From Pipra filicauda (taxonomy: Eukaryota; Chordata; Aves; Passeriformes; Pipridae): a stretch of DNA of 64,000 nt. A model generated the notes under the pieces. That model did no database searches and was not told where the DNA came from. It saw only the letters and a list, made by a program, of their open reading frames with translations. This document shows positions 1 through 12,369 of the stretch, piece after piece. Where the stretch lies: NCBI RefSeq assembly GCF_003945595.2, contig NW_024104620.1, forward strand, positions 5,889,057 to 5,953,056. Direction: 5' to 3'. The translations under genes were made by a program, and so were the position numbers. Each line of letters begins with the position of its first letter. Positions within the stretch are counted from its first letter, which is position 1.

Positions 1-504
1 CTCACACCCACAGAAAGAAATGCTGGGAGTTATTTATTCTTTGCTTTTCTTTCCAGAGCACTTCTTTTTAAATATTCTCTCAGAATGAAACATTTATGAG
101 TGTTCTTCACTGGGGGCTTCATCGTTATCTCCTGAGACCAGTGGTCCTTGCATGTGACATCCAAACAGTAGGACTAAATCCTCTCTTTTCCTTGTAATAT
201 TATGAATTTTGAGGGTGTTTTGTGTGGAGTTCTTTTCTTCCTTGTGAACTATTTTTGAAACTTTTTTGGTATGAATTGTCCTGGGAAAACAAAGTATTGA
301 AATGATAAAGCTACTTCTCTGAGGACACCAATAACTCCACCACTGCTCGGGCAGTGTCAGAACCAACACCCAGCTCTGAAGGCTGAGTGACCATCTGAAC
401 ACCTTCCTAATTCCTCCCACCATCCCATCCTTGCCTGTTGGGATGCTCATCTGTAGATTTTTTGGGAGTAGCACAGGGCAGAAGCCAAGATTTATAGTTA
501 TAGT

Positions 505-568
505 TGAATGTTGGACTCAGTGACCTTGGAGGTCTTTTCAAACCTTAATGATTCTATGATCCTATAAA
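505..568 (+). mobile_element. CR1 3'-end fragment
   Basis: GTTGGACTCAGTGACCTTGG followed by AGGTCTTTTCAAACCTTAATGATTCTATGAT, the CR1 terminus with its octamer tail. Confidence 0.8.
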
Positions 569-902
569 ATAGAAAGCACATTTTTAGGGTTATATTTTTA
601 TATGGCCCTATATATATTATATTTTTCAGGCTATATTTTTATTAAATACATTGTCATGCATTTAAAAGCTCCCCAAATAAAGGAATAATGTGCGTCTGGT
701 TTTACGTGTTTCGAGCTCACACACCTTCCCTGTAAGACTGGTGGGGCACAAGAATTAGGAAGAGCCTCACTGACTCTCCATATGCTGTTCCTGAGGGTTT
801 GGAGGTGGGATTAACACCCTGATTATCCTTGTAGAGGGGGGACAGCCCTGCTAAGGGTGCAAGGACAGCCCAGCCTTGTCAGTGGCACCTTCTGAGGGGC
901 TG

Positions 903-1397
903 CAGAGGAGCTCAGCTCTTCATTCAACATCTCATCCCTCAGCCAGCCTGAGTTCTGGCCTTGTCTCCTTCCCATGTGCCACAGGCAGAGCAAATGCCCA
1001 GGGGAAGGGGAAATGATAAAAAAAAAAAATGGAAAGGACCAGAATTGCCATTAATCAGGATAGTCTCATTAATCACAGAATGATGGTCTGGTTTGGGTTG
1101 AAAGGGTTGAAAGCTCATCCTGTTCCACCCCCTGCCCTGGGCAGGGACACAGAGGAGCTCAGCTCTTCATTCAACATCTCATCCCTCAGCCAGCCTGAGT
1201 TCTGGCCTTGTCTCCTTCCCATGTGCCACAGGCAGAGCAAATGCCCAGGGGAAGGGGAAATGATAAAAAAAAAAAAAATGGAAAGGACCAGAATTGCCAT
1301 TAATCAGGATAGTCTCATTAATCACAGAATGATGGTCTGGTTTGGGTTGAAAGGGTTGAAAGCTCATCCTGTTCCACCCCCTGCCCTGGGCAGGGAC
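903..1397. repeat. Tandem duplication, 2 x about 247 bp
   Basis: The block beginning AGAGGAGCTCAGCTCTTCAT at 904 recurs at 1151 almost unchanged, including a poly-A run and a minus-strand CR1 3'-end fragment (AGGGTTGAAAGCTCATCC). The copies differ mainly in poly-A length, so the duplication is recent. Confidence 0.9.
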
Positions 1398-2039
1398 ACC
1401 TTCCACTAGCCCAGGTTTCTCCAAGCCCTGTCCAACCTGGCCTTAAACAGGCTACACTGAAGCTCAGGGAACAGCCCAAACAGAGCCAAGGCTGGCTCAG
1501 AAGTGCCAGCTATTCCTTGCCCAAGATTTTTTAGGAGCTGTGGGAGGTATCCCAGGGTCTCAGTCCTGCTGCTTGACCATCCTGGGGTAGAACAGCTGCT
1601 CAGAGGCTTTCCCCATTTTTAATAAATGTTTGTGCCACCTGCATCCTGCTTCCAGAGATTTCTGGGCACACACCCTGCTTGTCCCCCTGGCAAGATGGAG
1701 GAGGAAAACCAGTCCCTGTCCCTGGGCTGCTGAGCCACTCTCAAGCCGTGGTGGGAGCAGGGTGTGTCCTCCTCTCCTCTGTGCCTCAGTTTCCCCAGTG
1801 TTTAGAGGGATGAACACGGGGCAGTGGTGGGCACATAGCCCTCTGTTCCTGGCTTTGGAGCCAGGGGATGCCACTGTTTGCAGGGTTCAATTAGCACATT
1901 CAAACACCTGGACAAGCTGAGATTTTAAGTGGTGTCCCTAAACCCGAAACCAAGGGGAACAGCAGTCACTGGTTATCTCATCCAGCAGTTCTTCTTCCTT
2001 AAGGAACCTTCCAAAGAGCCACTGACACACACCCAGTTC

Positions 2040-2125
2040 ACAAAGTCATGGAGTGCCCTGAGTTGGAAGGGACCCACAAGGATCCCTGAGTACAGCTCCT
2101 GGCCAACAGCACAACCCAAGGATCC
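2040..2125 (-). mobile_element. CR1 3' fragment
   Basis: GAGTTGGAAGGGACCCACAA pattern followed by diverged CR1 sequence; short and old. Confidence 0.5.
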
Positions 2126-2289
2126 ACCACATTGTCCAGAAGACTTTGGGGCTTTCCAAGACCTTACAGGAAGAAGCCATAAGTAGTCTAGTGTGACTTC
2201 AGAGCTGATCCTGGTTGAGTAGCAGTTTGGACCAAATCAGTTCCCATGGTCCCTTCCATCCTGAAGGACATCCTGTGGGGAAAAAAAAA

Positions 2290-3990
2290 ATGGGAAAAAC
2301 CCAAGCACAGCTCGTCAGATGAGGGACAGTGTCTGCCCTGCACTGTAACAGGACCTGAGTAAGTTTGTCCTACCTGTTGAAGCAAAAGGAATTTTCTTCT
2401 CTGGATTCTGCAAGACTAATTCCTTTACTAAAACATTCCCTTACTGGTTTCCCACCTGCAGTGTTTGTCTGAGGCTGCAGCTGTAAATCTGTGGTGATGT
2501 GACAGCTCAGCACAAGGGGGAGGTCTTACCTTACCTTCTGCTGCTCCAGAGGTGCTCAGCAGATACCTCGGAGGTGCTGGGGGGAGCTGAACCTCTCTGC
2601 AGAAAGGCTGACAAGCACAGGAGACAGTGGGGGGACAGGGACTGGGGTCAAGAAAGGCTTGGGGGAGGTGGGAAGAGGAACAAGAGGAGAGGATACCTCC
2701 CCTTTTTAGTGGCAGGAGCTGCTGAACTGAGTGAACTGTCCTTGTCCATCCTCTTTCCTCTCTGCCTCCTGGGTTAACTCTTGGGATCTGGAGTGTCCAG
2801 GTGGTGGACTGTCTAAGCACAGCTGTTCTCCTGATCTGCTCTGGCACTGGGGCCACCTGGGCTGGAGGCACTGTCACCCCCTGCCCCTGCTTCCAGTCCA
2901 AGCTGGGCTGCTCTGCACTGGCCCTGCACAGTCACTGTGGGCCTTGTTTATCCTCAACCACAGACATTAAAATGCTTCTGTGTGTCAACCCTGCTCCTCC
3001 TGAGGGTCTGCTGGACGCTGGAAAAATGAGAAGGTAGATTTACCACCAGAACTCAGGGGATAAGGACAAGTCAGTCCTCTTTCATTCCCACTATCGTGAT
3101 TTAATGTCCTTCTGAACCCCTGGCACCACATGCTGCTCCAGCTCTGGGCTCATTCCCAGCCCTGCTCTTTTCTCCCATTGAGACATCCCTGCCCTCCTGT
3201 TCACCCACCATCAGACTTCATTTTGTCACCACTCCATCCCTACTCCATCCCTGGTGTCCTGCTGTGCCCTGTGTCCACACCCTGATGTTCAAGTCATGCC
3301 CTTCCCTCTCTGACACAATCAAAGTCCACTTGCACTCGGTGTCACATGAAGACCTGTGTTCTGTTCTCTGTGTGCTGTTCTCTGTGTTCTGTTCCGTGTT
3401 TACCTCCAGAAATGGAGAGATTTTGATGCCAGGGCTGAACTGGTGCTTTGCTGTTCCAGACCCCCCCCATTCTGCAGTGATTGGAGGGCACAGAAAGGGG
3501 CTTTGTGCATCACACTGACCCCCCCAGTGATGTGTTTGTACCCCTGTGGTGCCCAGGGCTGTCTGAGACATGTTTCTGTGCTCGTTTAGGAGCAGTGACA
3601 TCCCCCTGACCCAGCTGGTGACGCTCCAGGGCAGGGCTGAGCTAACACAGGCACACGGAGCACGAGGAGTTAATAAAAACTGCTGGATTCAAATCATTCC
3701 ATTGTCCCTGGCAATCCCCGCTGTTATCCACAGGGAAGGACCTCTCTGCAGCTCCCTCACAAGAAAATGAAGGGTAATTTCAGCCAGGCACCTGCTGCTG
3801 ACCTATTTGAAGTACCCCGAGGCAGGGCAGAGCAGGTCGCTGCTGCCTCAGCCCACGCAGGCAGGGCCAGGCTGCAGGGAGGTTTCCTGGGGCACCTCCT
3901 TGGGCAACAGGGCACCCACATCTCCCAGTCTGGGCACTGCAAGCAGGCAAGTGGTACTGCTGGTGCTTCTGAGGCCCTTGGTGCTGCTCG
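2290..3990. other. No gene recognised
   Basis: Largely unique, moderately GC-rich sequence. Open frames up to 157 codons show no domain, and no exon with a recognisable protein was found. Confidence 0.6.
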
Positions 3991-4039
3991 GAGCATCGTC
4001 CTCCTTTACCCTGTTCAGGCTCTGGGCTGGGGGTGCACT

Positions 4040-4560
4040 GATGGCACAGTTTGGGGTGCCTGGGGAGGGATGAGTGTGCCTGTGGCAGAGTTTGGGGTCC
4101 CTGGGGAGGGATGAGTGTGCCTGTGGCAGAGTTTGGGGTGCCCATGAAGGGATAGATTCTCCAGTGGCAGAGTTTGGGGTGCCCAGGAAGGGATAGGTGC
4201 TCCAGTGGCAGAGTTTGGGGTGCCCAGGAAGGGATAGGTGCTCCAGTGGCAGAGTTTGGGGTGCCTGGCAAGGGATATGTGTGTTGGTGGCAGAGTTTGG
4301 GGTGCCTGGGGAGGGATGGGTGTGCTGGTGACAGTTCTGGATCCCTGGAGAGAGCTGGGTGCTCTGATGGCAGTTTGGGGTGCCTCAGGAGCGATGGGTG
4401 TGCCTGTGGCACAGTTTGGGGGGCCTGGAGGGGGATGAGTGTGTTGGTGGCAGAGTTTGGGGTCCCTGGGGAGGGATGGGTGCTCTGATGGCACTTTGAG
4501 GTGCCCAGGAAGGGATGTGTGCTCTGGTGGCAGAGTTTGAGGTGCCTGGGGATATTGGTG
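4040..4560. repeat. Minisatellite, about 42-bp unit
   Basis: About a dozen imperfect copies of a unit of the type GGGATGAGTGTGCCTGTGGCAGAG+TTTGGGGTGCCTGGGGA. The unit length is a multiple of three, so a repetitive 359-residue minus-strand frame is open (LPRHPKLCH-type heptads and longer). It is not a gene. Confidence 0.85.
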
Positions 4561-4589
4561 AACCCTGATGGATCCAGAGGAGGGGCACT

Positions 4590-4890
4590 GAGATGGTTGG
4601 AGCTGGAGCACAGGGAGGAGCTAAGGCTGAGGGAGATTTCATAGCACCTTCCACTGCCTGAGGGGCTGCAGAAAGGACAGAGCCAGGCTGGGTGTGAGGG
4701 GAAAGGACAGCAGAGGTGGGCACAGGGTGCCCAGAGAAGCTGTGGCTGCCCCTGGATCCCTGGAAGTGTCCAAGGCCAGGTTGGAGCAACCTGGGCTAGT
4801 GGAAGGTTTCCCTGCCCATGGTAGGGATGAAATGAGATGGTCTTTAAGGTCCCTTCCAACCCAAATCACCCCAGGATTCCATGATTCTTT
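4590..4890 (+). mobile_element. CR1 fragment
   Basis: GGTGCCCAGAGAAGCTGTGG, the CCTGGAAGTGTCCAAGGCC motif, and a tail GGTCCCTTCCAACCCAAATC ending in CCATGATTCT. The 5' side grades into the 42-bp minisatellite. Confidence 0.85.
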
Positions 4891-5564
4891 ATTGGGACAC
4901 ACAGGAAAACTTCAACTTGAAAGTGAATAACTACAGGCACAAGGTACCAAAAGTCTCTGTTGGAAATCAGGTGAAATGAGCCCTGTCATTTAAATTGTGT
5001 TTCCCATCTTTGTTTGTAAGGAAGATATGCACCTTTCAATTCCCAAAAAGCCTAGAAGATTCCCTTATCTTCACCTAGTCCATGAAAAAAAAAAAAACCA
5101 AACCAAACAATCACAAAACAGTATTCTGAAATGTTAAAAACTGCATCACCAGGCCAGGCTGGTGTGTTTTTCACAGATTTGTGATTGTGGGTATTTTCTT
5201 GCCTTACCTGCAAAGGGAAATCATCATTTCCAAGGGCCTTTGCAAGAGGCACGAGGTGGATTCCTAGACCTGTGTCCTTCATTTAGGAATAATGGCCATT
5301 GCCATGGGGCTGCCATTTCCAGAGGAGATGCCCATTGTGGGAGTGCTGGCTGCTGGCAAGCAGTTAATGAGAGAGCTTGGAAACAGCTCAGGGAAAACCC
5401 AGCTCCCTGCAGGATCCTGAGGCGTGGAGGGAAGAGGAAAAGGAGCCAAAGCTGGGTCCAGCTGTGACCAGCACTGATGTGGGATGGTGGAGGTTTCACT
5501 GTCACTCCATGGGCTGAGGGAAGCCCCTGTTGGACCCAGCCCAGGGGACTTCATCAGAGCTTTG

Positions 5565-5628
5565 TCATGGAATCCCAGCCTGGTTTGGGTGGGAAGGGAC
5601 CTTAAAGCCCTTAAAATCCAGGCAAACA
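5565..5628 (-). mobile_element. CR1 3' fragment
   Basis: Minus-strand CR1 terminus (GGAATCCCAGCCTGGTTTGG) broken after about 60 bases. Confidence 0.7.
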
Positions 5629-5747
5629 TGAATTTCAGATGTGTTTGTGCCAATTGCTGGCAGGTTGTGCCACCCCCACACTCACCATGTGGCTCCTGTG
5701 AATCCCACCCCACACAGCTCACTTTCCCTGAGGTGCTGGATCATGGA

Positions 5748-6175
5748 AACAGAGAATCATGGAATGGTTGGGGTTGGAAGGTTCCCTAAAGCCCATCTCA
5801 TCTCTGCCATGGGCAGGGACACCTTCCACCATCCCAGTTTATTCCAACCTGTTCTTGGACACTTCCAGGGATCCAGGGGCAGCCACAGCTTCTCTGGGGA
5901 ACCTGTGCCAGGGCCAAACCACCCTCACAGCCAAGAATTCCTTCCCAATATCCCATCTATCCCTGCCCTATAGCAGTGGTAAGCCATTCCCTGTGTCCTG
6001 TCCCCCAGGCCCTTGTCCCCAGTCCCTCTCCAGCTCTCTTGGAGCCCCTTTAGGCCCTGGAAGGGGCTCTCAGGTCTCCCTGGACCCTCCTCTTCTCCAT
6101 TTGACCACCCCCAGCTCTCCCAGCCTGATCCAGAGCAGAGGGGCTCCAGCCCTGGGAGCATCCCCATGAGCCCAA
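5748..6175 (-). mobile_element. CR1 fragment
   Basis: Begins AGAATCATGGAATGGTTGGG and runs through the GGACACCTTCCACCATCCCA, TCTCCAGCTCTCTTGGAGCC and CTCCAGCCCTGGGAGCATCC landmarks in minus orientation. Confidence 0.9.
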
Positions 6176-6514
6176 TGCCCACTGGCATCCAGGACATGCC
6201 CATTTGCTGTCTGGGTACAGTTCCAGGAGCAGGATATCTTTGTATCAACATGTTGGCAAGTTGAGGGAGGAAAAAATACGTTTTCTGTAAATGAACTAAA
6301 TTAATCATGTCTTGAAATGAGTTTACTCTTGTCGGGGAGCAATAAGGGCTTTGTGCTTCCTGAGGGACCAGGAGCCAAAGGCAACAACAAGGCCAGGGGG
6401 ACAAAGACCTCCCCAGCCCCAAAGCACCTGAGAGAGGTGAGGGCAGCACCAGACACGTGGGGAAGTGCAGTCAGAAGCCTCCACCATCAGAGGGCTGTTG
6501 GTCCAGTGTCAATC

Positions 6515-6730
6515 CATGGAATCACAGAATCACTGGAAGGGACCCCCAAGGATGAGCCAGTCCAACCCCTGGCCCTGCACAGACACCCCAACAATCCCCC
6601 CCTGTCCCTGAGAGTGTTGTCCAAACCCTCCTGGAGCTCTGGCAGCCTTGGGGCCGTGCCCACTGCCCTGGGGAGCCTGTTCAGTGCCCAACAACCCTCT
6701 GGGGGAAGAACCTTTTCCTGAGATCCACAT
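6515..6730 (-). mobile_element. CR1 fragment, different subfamily
   Basis: ATCACAGAATCACTGGAAGG followed by CCAACCCCTGGCCCTGCACA and the GAGCTCTGGCAGCCTTGGGG segment. The same subfamily recurs at 22310, 33200 and 41213. Confidence 0.88.
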
Positions 6731-6840
6731 GTCAGGGTCAGGACCAGCAGAGTCCGTGGTCACTGTGGCAGGAGAGTGTAAAATCTATCAGAGAACACAC
6801 ACTGTGCAGGCATCATGCGAGTTCAACTGCTGGCCCAGGG

Positions 6841-7450
6841 TGTTATCTTGGTGTTAATTATACTAAAACCATCCTGGTCCACCAGACTTCAAATACACAG
6901 CATGCTTTTGAAGCAGGATTTGACTGATAAGTTTGTAGGCGGCCTGGAAAATTTGTGACTGTCACTTTATACTATAAGATCCCAGTCTCCTTTCACACAG
7001 GCAGATTCTTCCAACACAACCCTTCTTGGGAGGGGTCACTCCTTGAGGCTGAGAGCAGAGATCTCCCCACAAGCCTCAGTCTGGGTGAGTTACATCAAAT
7101 CTCTACTTAAAAATGATTCCTTTTTGCCAGCTTTAATATAATTGCTTCAATAATTTCTTCAATGTAGTGCACCAGCCTGTCTTATACTATCCCACTGGTA
7201 GTTTTAGCCTTTATATTGTGTAGTTAATAATTCTGGTTAAGATCTTTTGTCTGATCATTTGTATAAATAAATGATCCTTTTTATATGATTATTCTCATTT
7301 TGCCAATCATTAAAACAAAAATGGTTCAATGGCAATTCTACAATTCCTTAAATTTGAGCTGTTGTCATAATCCGAGGCTAAGATTGGATACAGCCACACC
7401 CAGACTCCTTCTGAGAAGGGGTTTAGAATTCTGAGGAATCCTTACTGCAC
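6841..7450 (+). mobile_element. Possible solo LTR of an old endogenous retrovirus
   Basis: The segment has a TATAAGA-like element near 6972, an AATAAA-type signal near 7265 (TATAAATAAATGATCC) and overall A/T-rich LTR-like composition unlike its neighbours. The end carries a sequence I associate with avian ERV-L type LTRs (AGGCTAAGATTGGATACAGC). I could not fix a target-site duplication or the termini, and no retroviral coding sequence adjoins it. Family assignment is from memory and tentative. Confidence 0.4.
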
Positions 7451-7807
7451 CTTGTGAACTCAACAACAGGGCTTTTAAAAAAATTCTATCTAAGCCTTCC
7501 ACTCCCAGCCCTGACAGCCAGCCAGGGAATGGCCCCAGCTAGGCTGGGACCAGCAGACTGACAGCAAATCTCAAGTGGGGACTAAAGGCTCAGTCTTGAG
7601 CATAAATGCAGCCCTTTGGGCCAACAGGGAGGGCAGGAAGGAGGAGGCTCCAGGTGAGGGTGACCCAGGCCATTGGTGCCCTCAGAGCCCTGACAAATCC
7701 TCATGGAACACAGTGCAGTACATCCCGTGCTGGAGCAGGGAGCAGCAACCTCCATTTCTGTAGAGTTTATGTATTTATCACATATATCACAGATATCACA
7801 GATAGAT

Positions 7808-7915
7808 ATCACAGAACATGCTGAGTTGGAAGGGACCCACAAGGATCATCGAGTCCAACCCTCAGCCCTGCACAGAACCCTCCCCAAGAGTCACCCCCTG
7901 TGCCTGAGAGTATCA
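7808..7915 (-). mobile_element. CR1 3' fragment
   Basis: ATCACAGAACATGCTGAGTTGG with the CCAACCCTCAGCCCTGCACA motif. A/T-rich simple sequence (7916-7990) follows. Confidence 0.85.
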
Positions 7916-8039
7916 ATATGTATCTATAAAATCATGTATATATGATATAAATCCTATTTATATACACAGATAATATATATGTATTATTTCTATATCACCA
8001 ATCTGTTGTTAAACCTTTTTTTCCATAAAACCCCTAAAT

Positions 8040-9000
8040 CCTGGGCTCATGGGCTAAGGACATGTCAGAAAAAAGAGTAAAACCATTGTGCCTCTGTACT
8101 ACTTATTTTGGAGAAACCTAAATATGTCCCAGCTGTCTCCAATGTGGAATATTTCCTCTCAAATGAGGCTTCTCATTTGCTTCCTGAATTCCTGAGCTGG
8201 GCAATGCCAGTGGCCACCCCCTCCCTTGCCATCCAAGCCCACCCTGCTGGGAGCAATCCTGGCTACAGGAACGTGCAGCCGGAGCCCCTTTGGCTCTCAG
8301 CTCCATCTTTTGACTTTCAAAGCTCCCTTCAACCACACAAACCCAGCAATTAAAGGAACCAGCTGGTTCTGGGACACAAAGGCTGACAGTGGTGCCTGAC
8401 AGTACACAAAGGACACCCAGGAGGACAACAGAGAACTGGCTCAGCTGTGCAATGTGGGGCTGGGGAAGGGGGAGAACCCCCCTCACCTCGAGCTGGTTCA
8501 AAGGTGGAGAGGGGGGCAATTAGAGCTGCCAATTGCCTTCCCTCCCCCCTTTGTCACTGCCAGCCCAGCAAGGGGGTGACAGTGCAGCCTGGGTGACAGT
8601 CCCTGTCCCTGGGACGTGTCGCTGCTCTCCTGCACCTTTCATCCCAGAGCCAGCCCTGGTCACTTCCTAATTCCTTCTTTCACTACTTAAACACCTGCAC
8701 CTTATCCATCCTCCCAGACTGTTTCATTTGAGGTGCTTTTCCTCCCAGTCCAGGAGCCAACACAGCTCTGAGCACAAAAATCCACCTCAGTTACCTCCAG
8801 CCAGAAAAACCAAACCTTGACGTGTTCCCTGCACGGGGATCTGCTCCAGACCAGTGGCTGGGCAGCAGCAGGGACCTTCCTGAAGACTTCCAGGTGCATC
8901 TTTTTCTCCTGCCTGTGGCAGGAAAATGGCAGGAATACCCTTCAAGGCAGAGGTATTGAAGAACAGTGCTGGGGAAAGCTTTTTCTTAAAAAGGGGAGAG
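8040..9000. other. No gene recognised
   Basis: Unique sequence; short frames only, none recognisable. Confidence 0.55.
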
Positions 9001-9014
9001 TTTTCCTTAAAAGG

Positions 9015-9206
9015 TTGTTCCCTCAGAGCACTGCCCAGGCTCCCCCGAGCAGTGGGCACAGCCCCAAGGCTGCCAGAGCTCCAGGAGGGTTTGGATGATC
9101 CTCTGGGGCACATGATGTGACTCTTGGAAATGGTCCTATGGCTGAGGGTTGGACTGGTTGATCCTTGTAGGTCCCTTCCACCTCAGCACATTCTCTGATT
9201 CTGTCA
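9015..9206 (+). mobile_element. CR1 3' fragment
   Basis: Carries GCTGCCAGAGCTCCAGGAGG through GAGGGTTGGACTGGTTGATC and ends in TCTGATTCTGTC in plus orientation. Confidence 0.88.
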
Positions 9207-9209
9207 TGG

Positions 9210-11270
9210 ACTGACCTCTGCAGCCTGAGCCCTGTCGCTTTGCTGGAGCTGCTGTTATGAAACAAAATCCTTTGTGTGCAGTCCCTGCTGTGCAGAACCC
9301 ATTTGAAGGGGGCAGCAGGGAGGAGAACTGCTCTGTTCCTTCCTGGCTGAGGCTCCCTGGGGCAGGGGGATGCTCTGGGGGAGCAGCCCAGGAGGGAGAG
9401 GCTGCTCAGAGAACCACAATATCTTCTTCCCACCCCTTCTGCCACGTTCTTAGGTTCCTCTAAACTGGGACACTGAGCCAGTGCAAGGAGAGGGTTGAGA
9501 AATATTACTTACTTGGCTTAATAAGTAAGTTTTAAATAAGAATAAGTCACTTAGAGTTACACTGCTGTGTGATTTACCAGGCTGCTTTCTTGGCTTTCCT
9601 TGCTGAGCATGAGTAGCTGGATTTGCTGAAGCCTTAGGTCACAAGCTCTGAACTTTCACCCAGATGTGCCTTTGGTTGGAATACAGTTCATTTCCTCAGT
9701 AATTCTTCTGGTAGCTGGTGCAGGCTGTGTCTTGGATGCAGGATGAGAGTAATGCTGAGAACACACTCATGTTTGGGTTGTTGCTAAGTAGTGCTTGCCC
9801 TGAATCAGGGACGTTTGGATTTCCCATGCTCTACCAGCACAGAGCAGGAGACAAGAAGGCTCCAGCCACCAGCAAAGCTGCAAACCCACAAGATAAGAGA
9901 AGTCAATATCTGTGTGGACACAGGGAGGGAATCCAAGAAGGTGTTAGGAGACTCCAGACCAAAAATCCCCATTGGACCAAGAGGTGTGTGAAGAGCACAT
10001 GCAGAGTCTGTAAGGGCAGGAAATCCAGGGATCTCTTTGCTCCAGTCCCTGTTTGAAGGCACCAGGTCAAGTTGTTTCTATTGCTGGAGCACTCAAATAT
10101 TAATTTTTTTCCCCCCTGGAATGGGCTATCTGAGACTCTGCTGCAGGGAGAAGAAATTTCTTTAACAGTTTGGTGACCCCAAACCACCACCACTGGATCT
10201 GCAAACATCCACTGCCAGCAATGTGTGAGTTCACATGGGACCTTTGGAATGGGAAGCACTGAAGGGTGAGTGTTAAAATTCCATGAGCAGATTTGGTGAA
10301 AATCCTGTAGTGGTTTTAAGTCCTTCTCTATGTTGGGGTGGGTTTTAGTCCCTCTCCTGCTGCAATTTGCTTCCCAATGTGCCTGATCAGCACAAGGCAC
10401 ACGTAGAATAGGATTCAAATCCCTCTTAGTACCTGAAAATGATGGGAAATAGAGCCAGCACAGAGAGAGAGATGCCCTTGACTGAGGTAACACAAAATTG
10501 GAGAGAAATCTTTGGCGCAGCAAGTCTATCAAGAAAGCACACGAATATTTCCTGTGGAGAAGATTAGCCATTTACAACTAGAGATGGAGCCCTGGCAGAC
10601 CTCTGAGGGACATTCAACCAGCACAGATTCACTTTACACATCAGCTAAAGGCTGTGTTCCCAGGACAAATGGATTATTGGTATTATGGGATAATTGGGCA
10701 CAGGACCACCCTAGAGAATGTTGGAAGGAAATGGGAGTTCCCAGAAATGAGGAGCAACAAACCTACGAGGAGCTTGATCTGCTCTAATTAGTGAGGAGGT
10801 CATCTGCAGCCCCACTCACCAAAATTTGGGCACAGCTCAGGGGCACAGGCTCCACCAGAGTGTTTTGGGCACTCTCAGATTCTGAGCCACTCCTGGAGAT
10901 ACTGAAATGAAGGGGTGGTATGGGTAGGGTACCTGTACCTGGCAAGGTCTGAGGAAGGCCATAGGATGGCATTGAGGTGCATAATCCCCCTGGATTTGGT
11001 GCATAAGTGAGGGCATGGCCATGCCCTCCTCTTTGGGGAGCGTTTCTGATGTATCTCCCATGCTGTGACAGCCCTTGGTTAACATTTCCAGCTCACAGGG
11101 TGTTATGGACACCCACGCCTCAGCCCCCCAGCTCCCCATTTTCAACTCTGCTCTGCTGCTGGAGCCAGGAAATCACCAGCAATCCTTCCTTTGGCTGCAT
11201 CCCTGGCCAGATGCTGCAGAGGGGTGAGGCCTGGCCGATTAATCTGTGCTCAGAGAGCCTGTTGGATTAG
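9210..11270. other. No gene recognised
   Basis: It includes a 222-codon minus-strand frame (9903-10571) without any recognisable domain. A short perfect palindrome pair ACTTACTT/AAGTAAGT lies at about 9507-9530. Confidence 0.55.
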
Positions 11271-11280
11271 TGCTTCATCT

Positions 11281-11352
11281 GCTCTCGACATCTGCAGCTG
11301 CAGGACAGCCCCAAATTCATCAGCTGGAAGTCGGAAGGGAGCAGCAAGGCTG
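11281..11352 (+). other. Possible first non-coding exon of LACTBL1 (donor only)
   Basis: A strong splice donor (CTG|GTAAGA) follows position 11352, about 790 bases before the good acceptor at 12138. It could end a non-coding first exon; the left boundary given here is arbitrary. No TATA box or CpG cluster was noticed beside it. This is a guess from one splice signal. Confidence 0.15.
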
Positions 11353-12138
11353 GTAAGAGCTCTTTTTTAGGGAGGGTTGGTGATTGAACTGCCTCTGTCA
11401 GGTAGCAAGATGAGGGAGGTTTTATGGGAAAGGTGGTGGTAGTGCCATTATCTTGGCACTTCCAAACCTGTCACACAGTTCCTTGGCTGTGTCTGTGAGT
11501 CCCAAGTGTAAGGGGGGTGTTGTTGGCTGTGAAGGGGGAGCAAGGTGGTGTAGAGGGAAAGGGGGGGCTGGAAGGACCATGTGGAGCAGGCACAGTGAAA
11601 ATGTGGCAGTCCTGAAGGTCTCAAAGCTCCAGTTCCTTGTGTTTGGAGGTGGGGTGAGGATGGCCCTGGGAAATGAGAAGTCTGTGCCACACCATACTGC
11701 CCAGCCTGGGGGGACAGGGGACACCTCCTGAGGGGACTGGGCAGTGCCCTCAGGGAGATGGGAATGGCCCCAAGGGAGTCCAGGAATCCAAGTGGTTCTT
11801 TGAAGGGGGAAGGAAGGGACAGTTTCTGAAGCTGAGCCCTTAGAGAGCTGGGAATGGCCCTCAAATCACCCAAAGAGTCAAGTGGTTCTTTGAGGGTAAA
11901 CACAAGGTGCTGCCAAACCAGAGGGAGAGACATGGAAGGTGTTACTGAGGATCTACCTCACATGGTTACTGTGATTTGGGCTGGAAAATCACATCATTCC
12001 AACCCCCATCTCCCTATCCAAAACCAGTCCCTCCCTGCTGTTCTGCTGACCTGAGCTGGGCTTTGTTACCCTGGACTTCCCTCCTTGCTCTGACTCTGCT
12101 TTTTTCCTGCACTAACTGTTGCTTTCTCTTCATTACAG

Positions 12139-12226
12139 GGGTTTATGAGCCTTTTATTTGTGCAAACAGGCAGCACGGGGGATGAGAAGAGAGTCCTGAG
12201 CAGCCATGGAGGGGTTACAGCTGCGG
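12139..12226 (+). other. LACTBL1: Candidate 5' exon of LACTBL1 with upstream start codon
   Basis: An 88-base internal-exon structure. It is preceded by a branch-point-like CACTAAC, a pyrimidine tract and TTACAG, and followed by the donor GTAAGG at 12227. It contains an ATG at 12206 in excellent context (GCCATGG). If spliced to the acceptor at 15976, the frame reads MEGLQLR, then KAPSSRSFLKLPA, then the exon-2 methionine, giving a 588-residue protein. A TGA at 12146 is in frame upstream. A five-codon upstream ORF (12182-12199) ends seven bases before the ATG, and another upstream ATG at 12145 overlaps it in a different frame. This is inference from splice signals and frame continuity; there is no transcript evidence. 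The alternative is that translation begins only at 16016. Confidence 0.5.
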
Positions 12227-12369
12227 GTAAGGCTCCCCTCGTACAGATCCCGACCCTCCACCATCCTCCAGAGCTAAAGGGAAAGAAATCCCACTTGTGT
12301 CTGGTGAGCTGGGAATGACTCCCTTGTCTGTCACTGCGGGGAAACTCCAGGAGGCAGCTCAGGATTAAG

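Noticed and set aside
1029..1409. 126-codon frame with an internal repeat
   Set aside because: Created by the 247-bp tandem duplication that includes CR1 sequence.
3780..4859. 359-codon minus-strand proline-rich frame
   Set aside because: It is produced by the 42-bp minisatellite plus a CR1 fragment.
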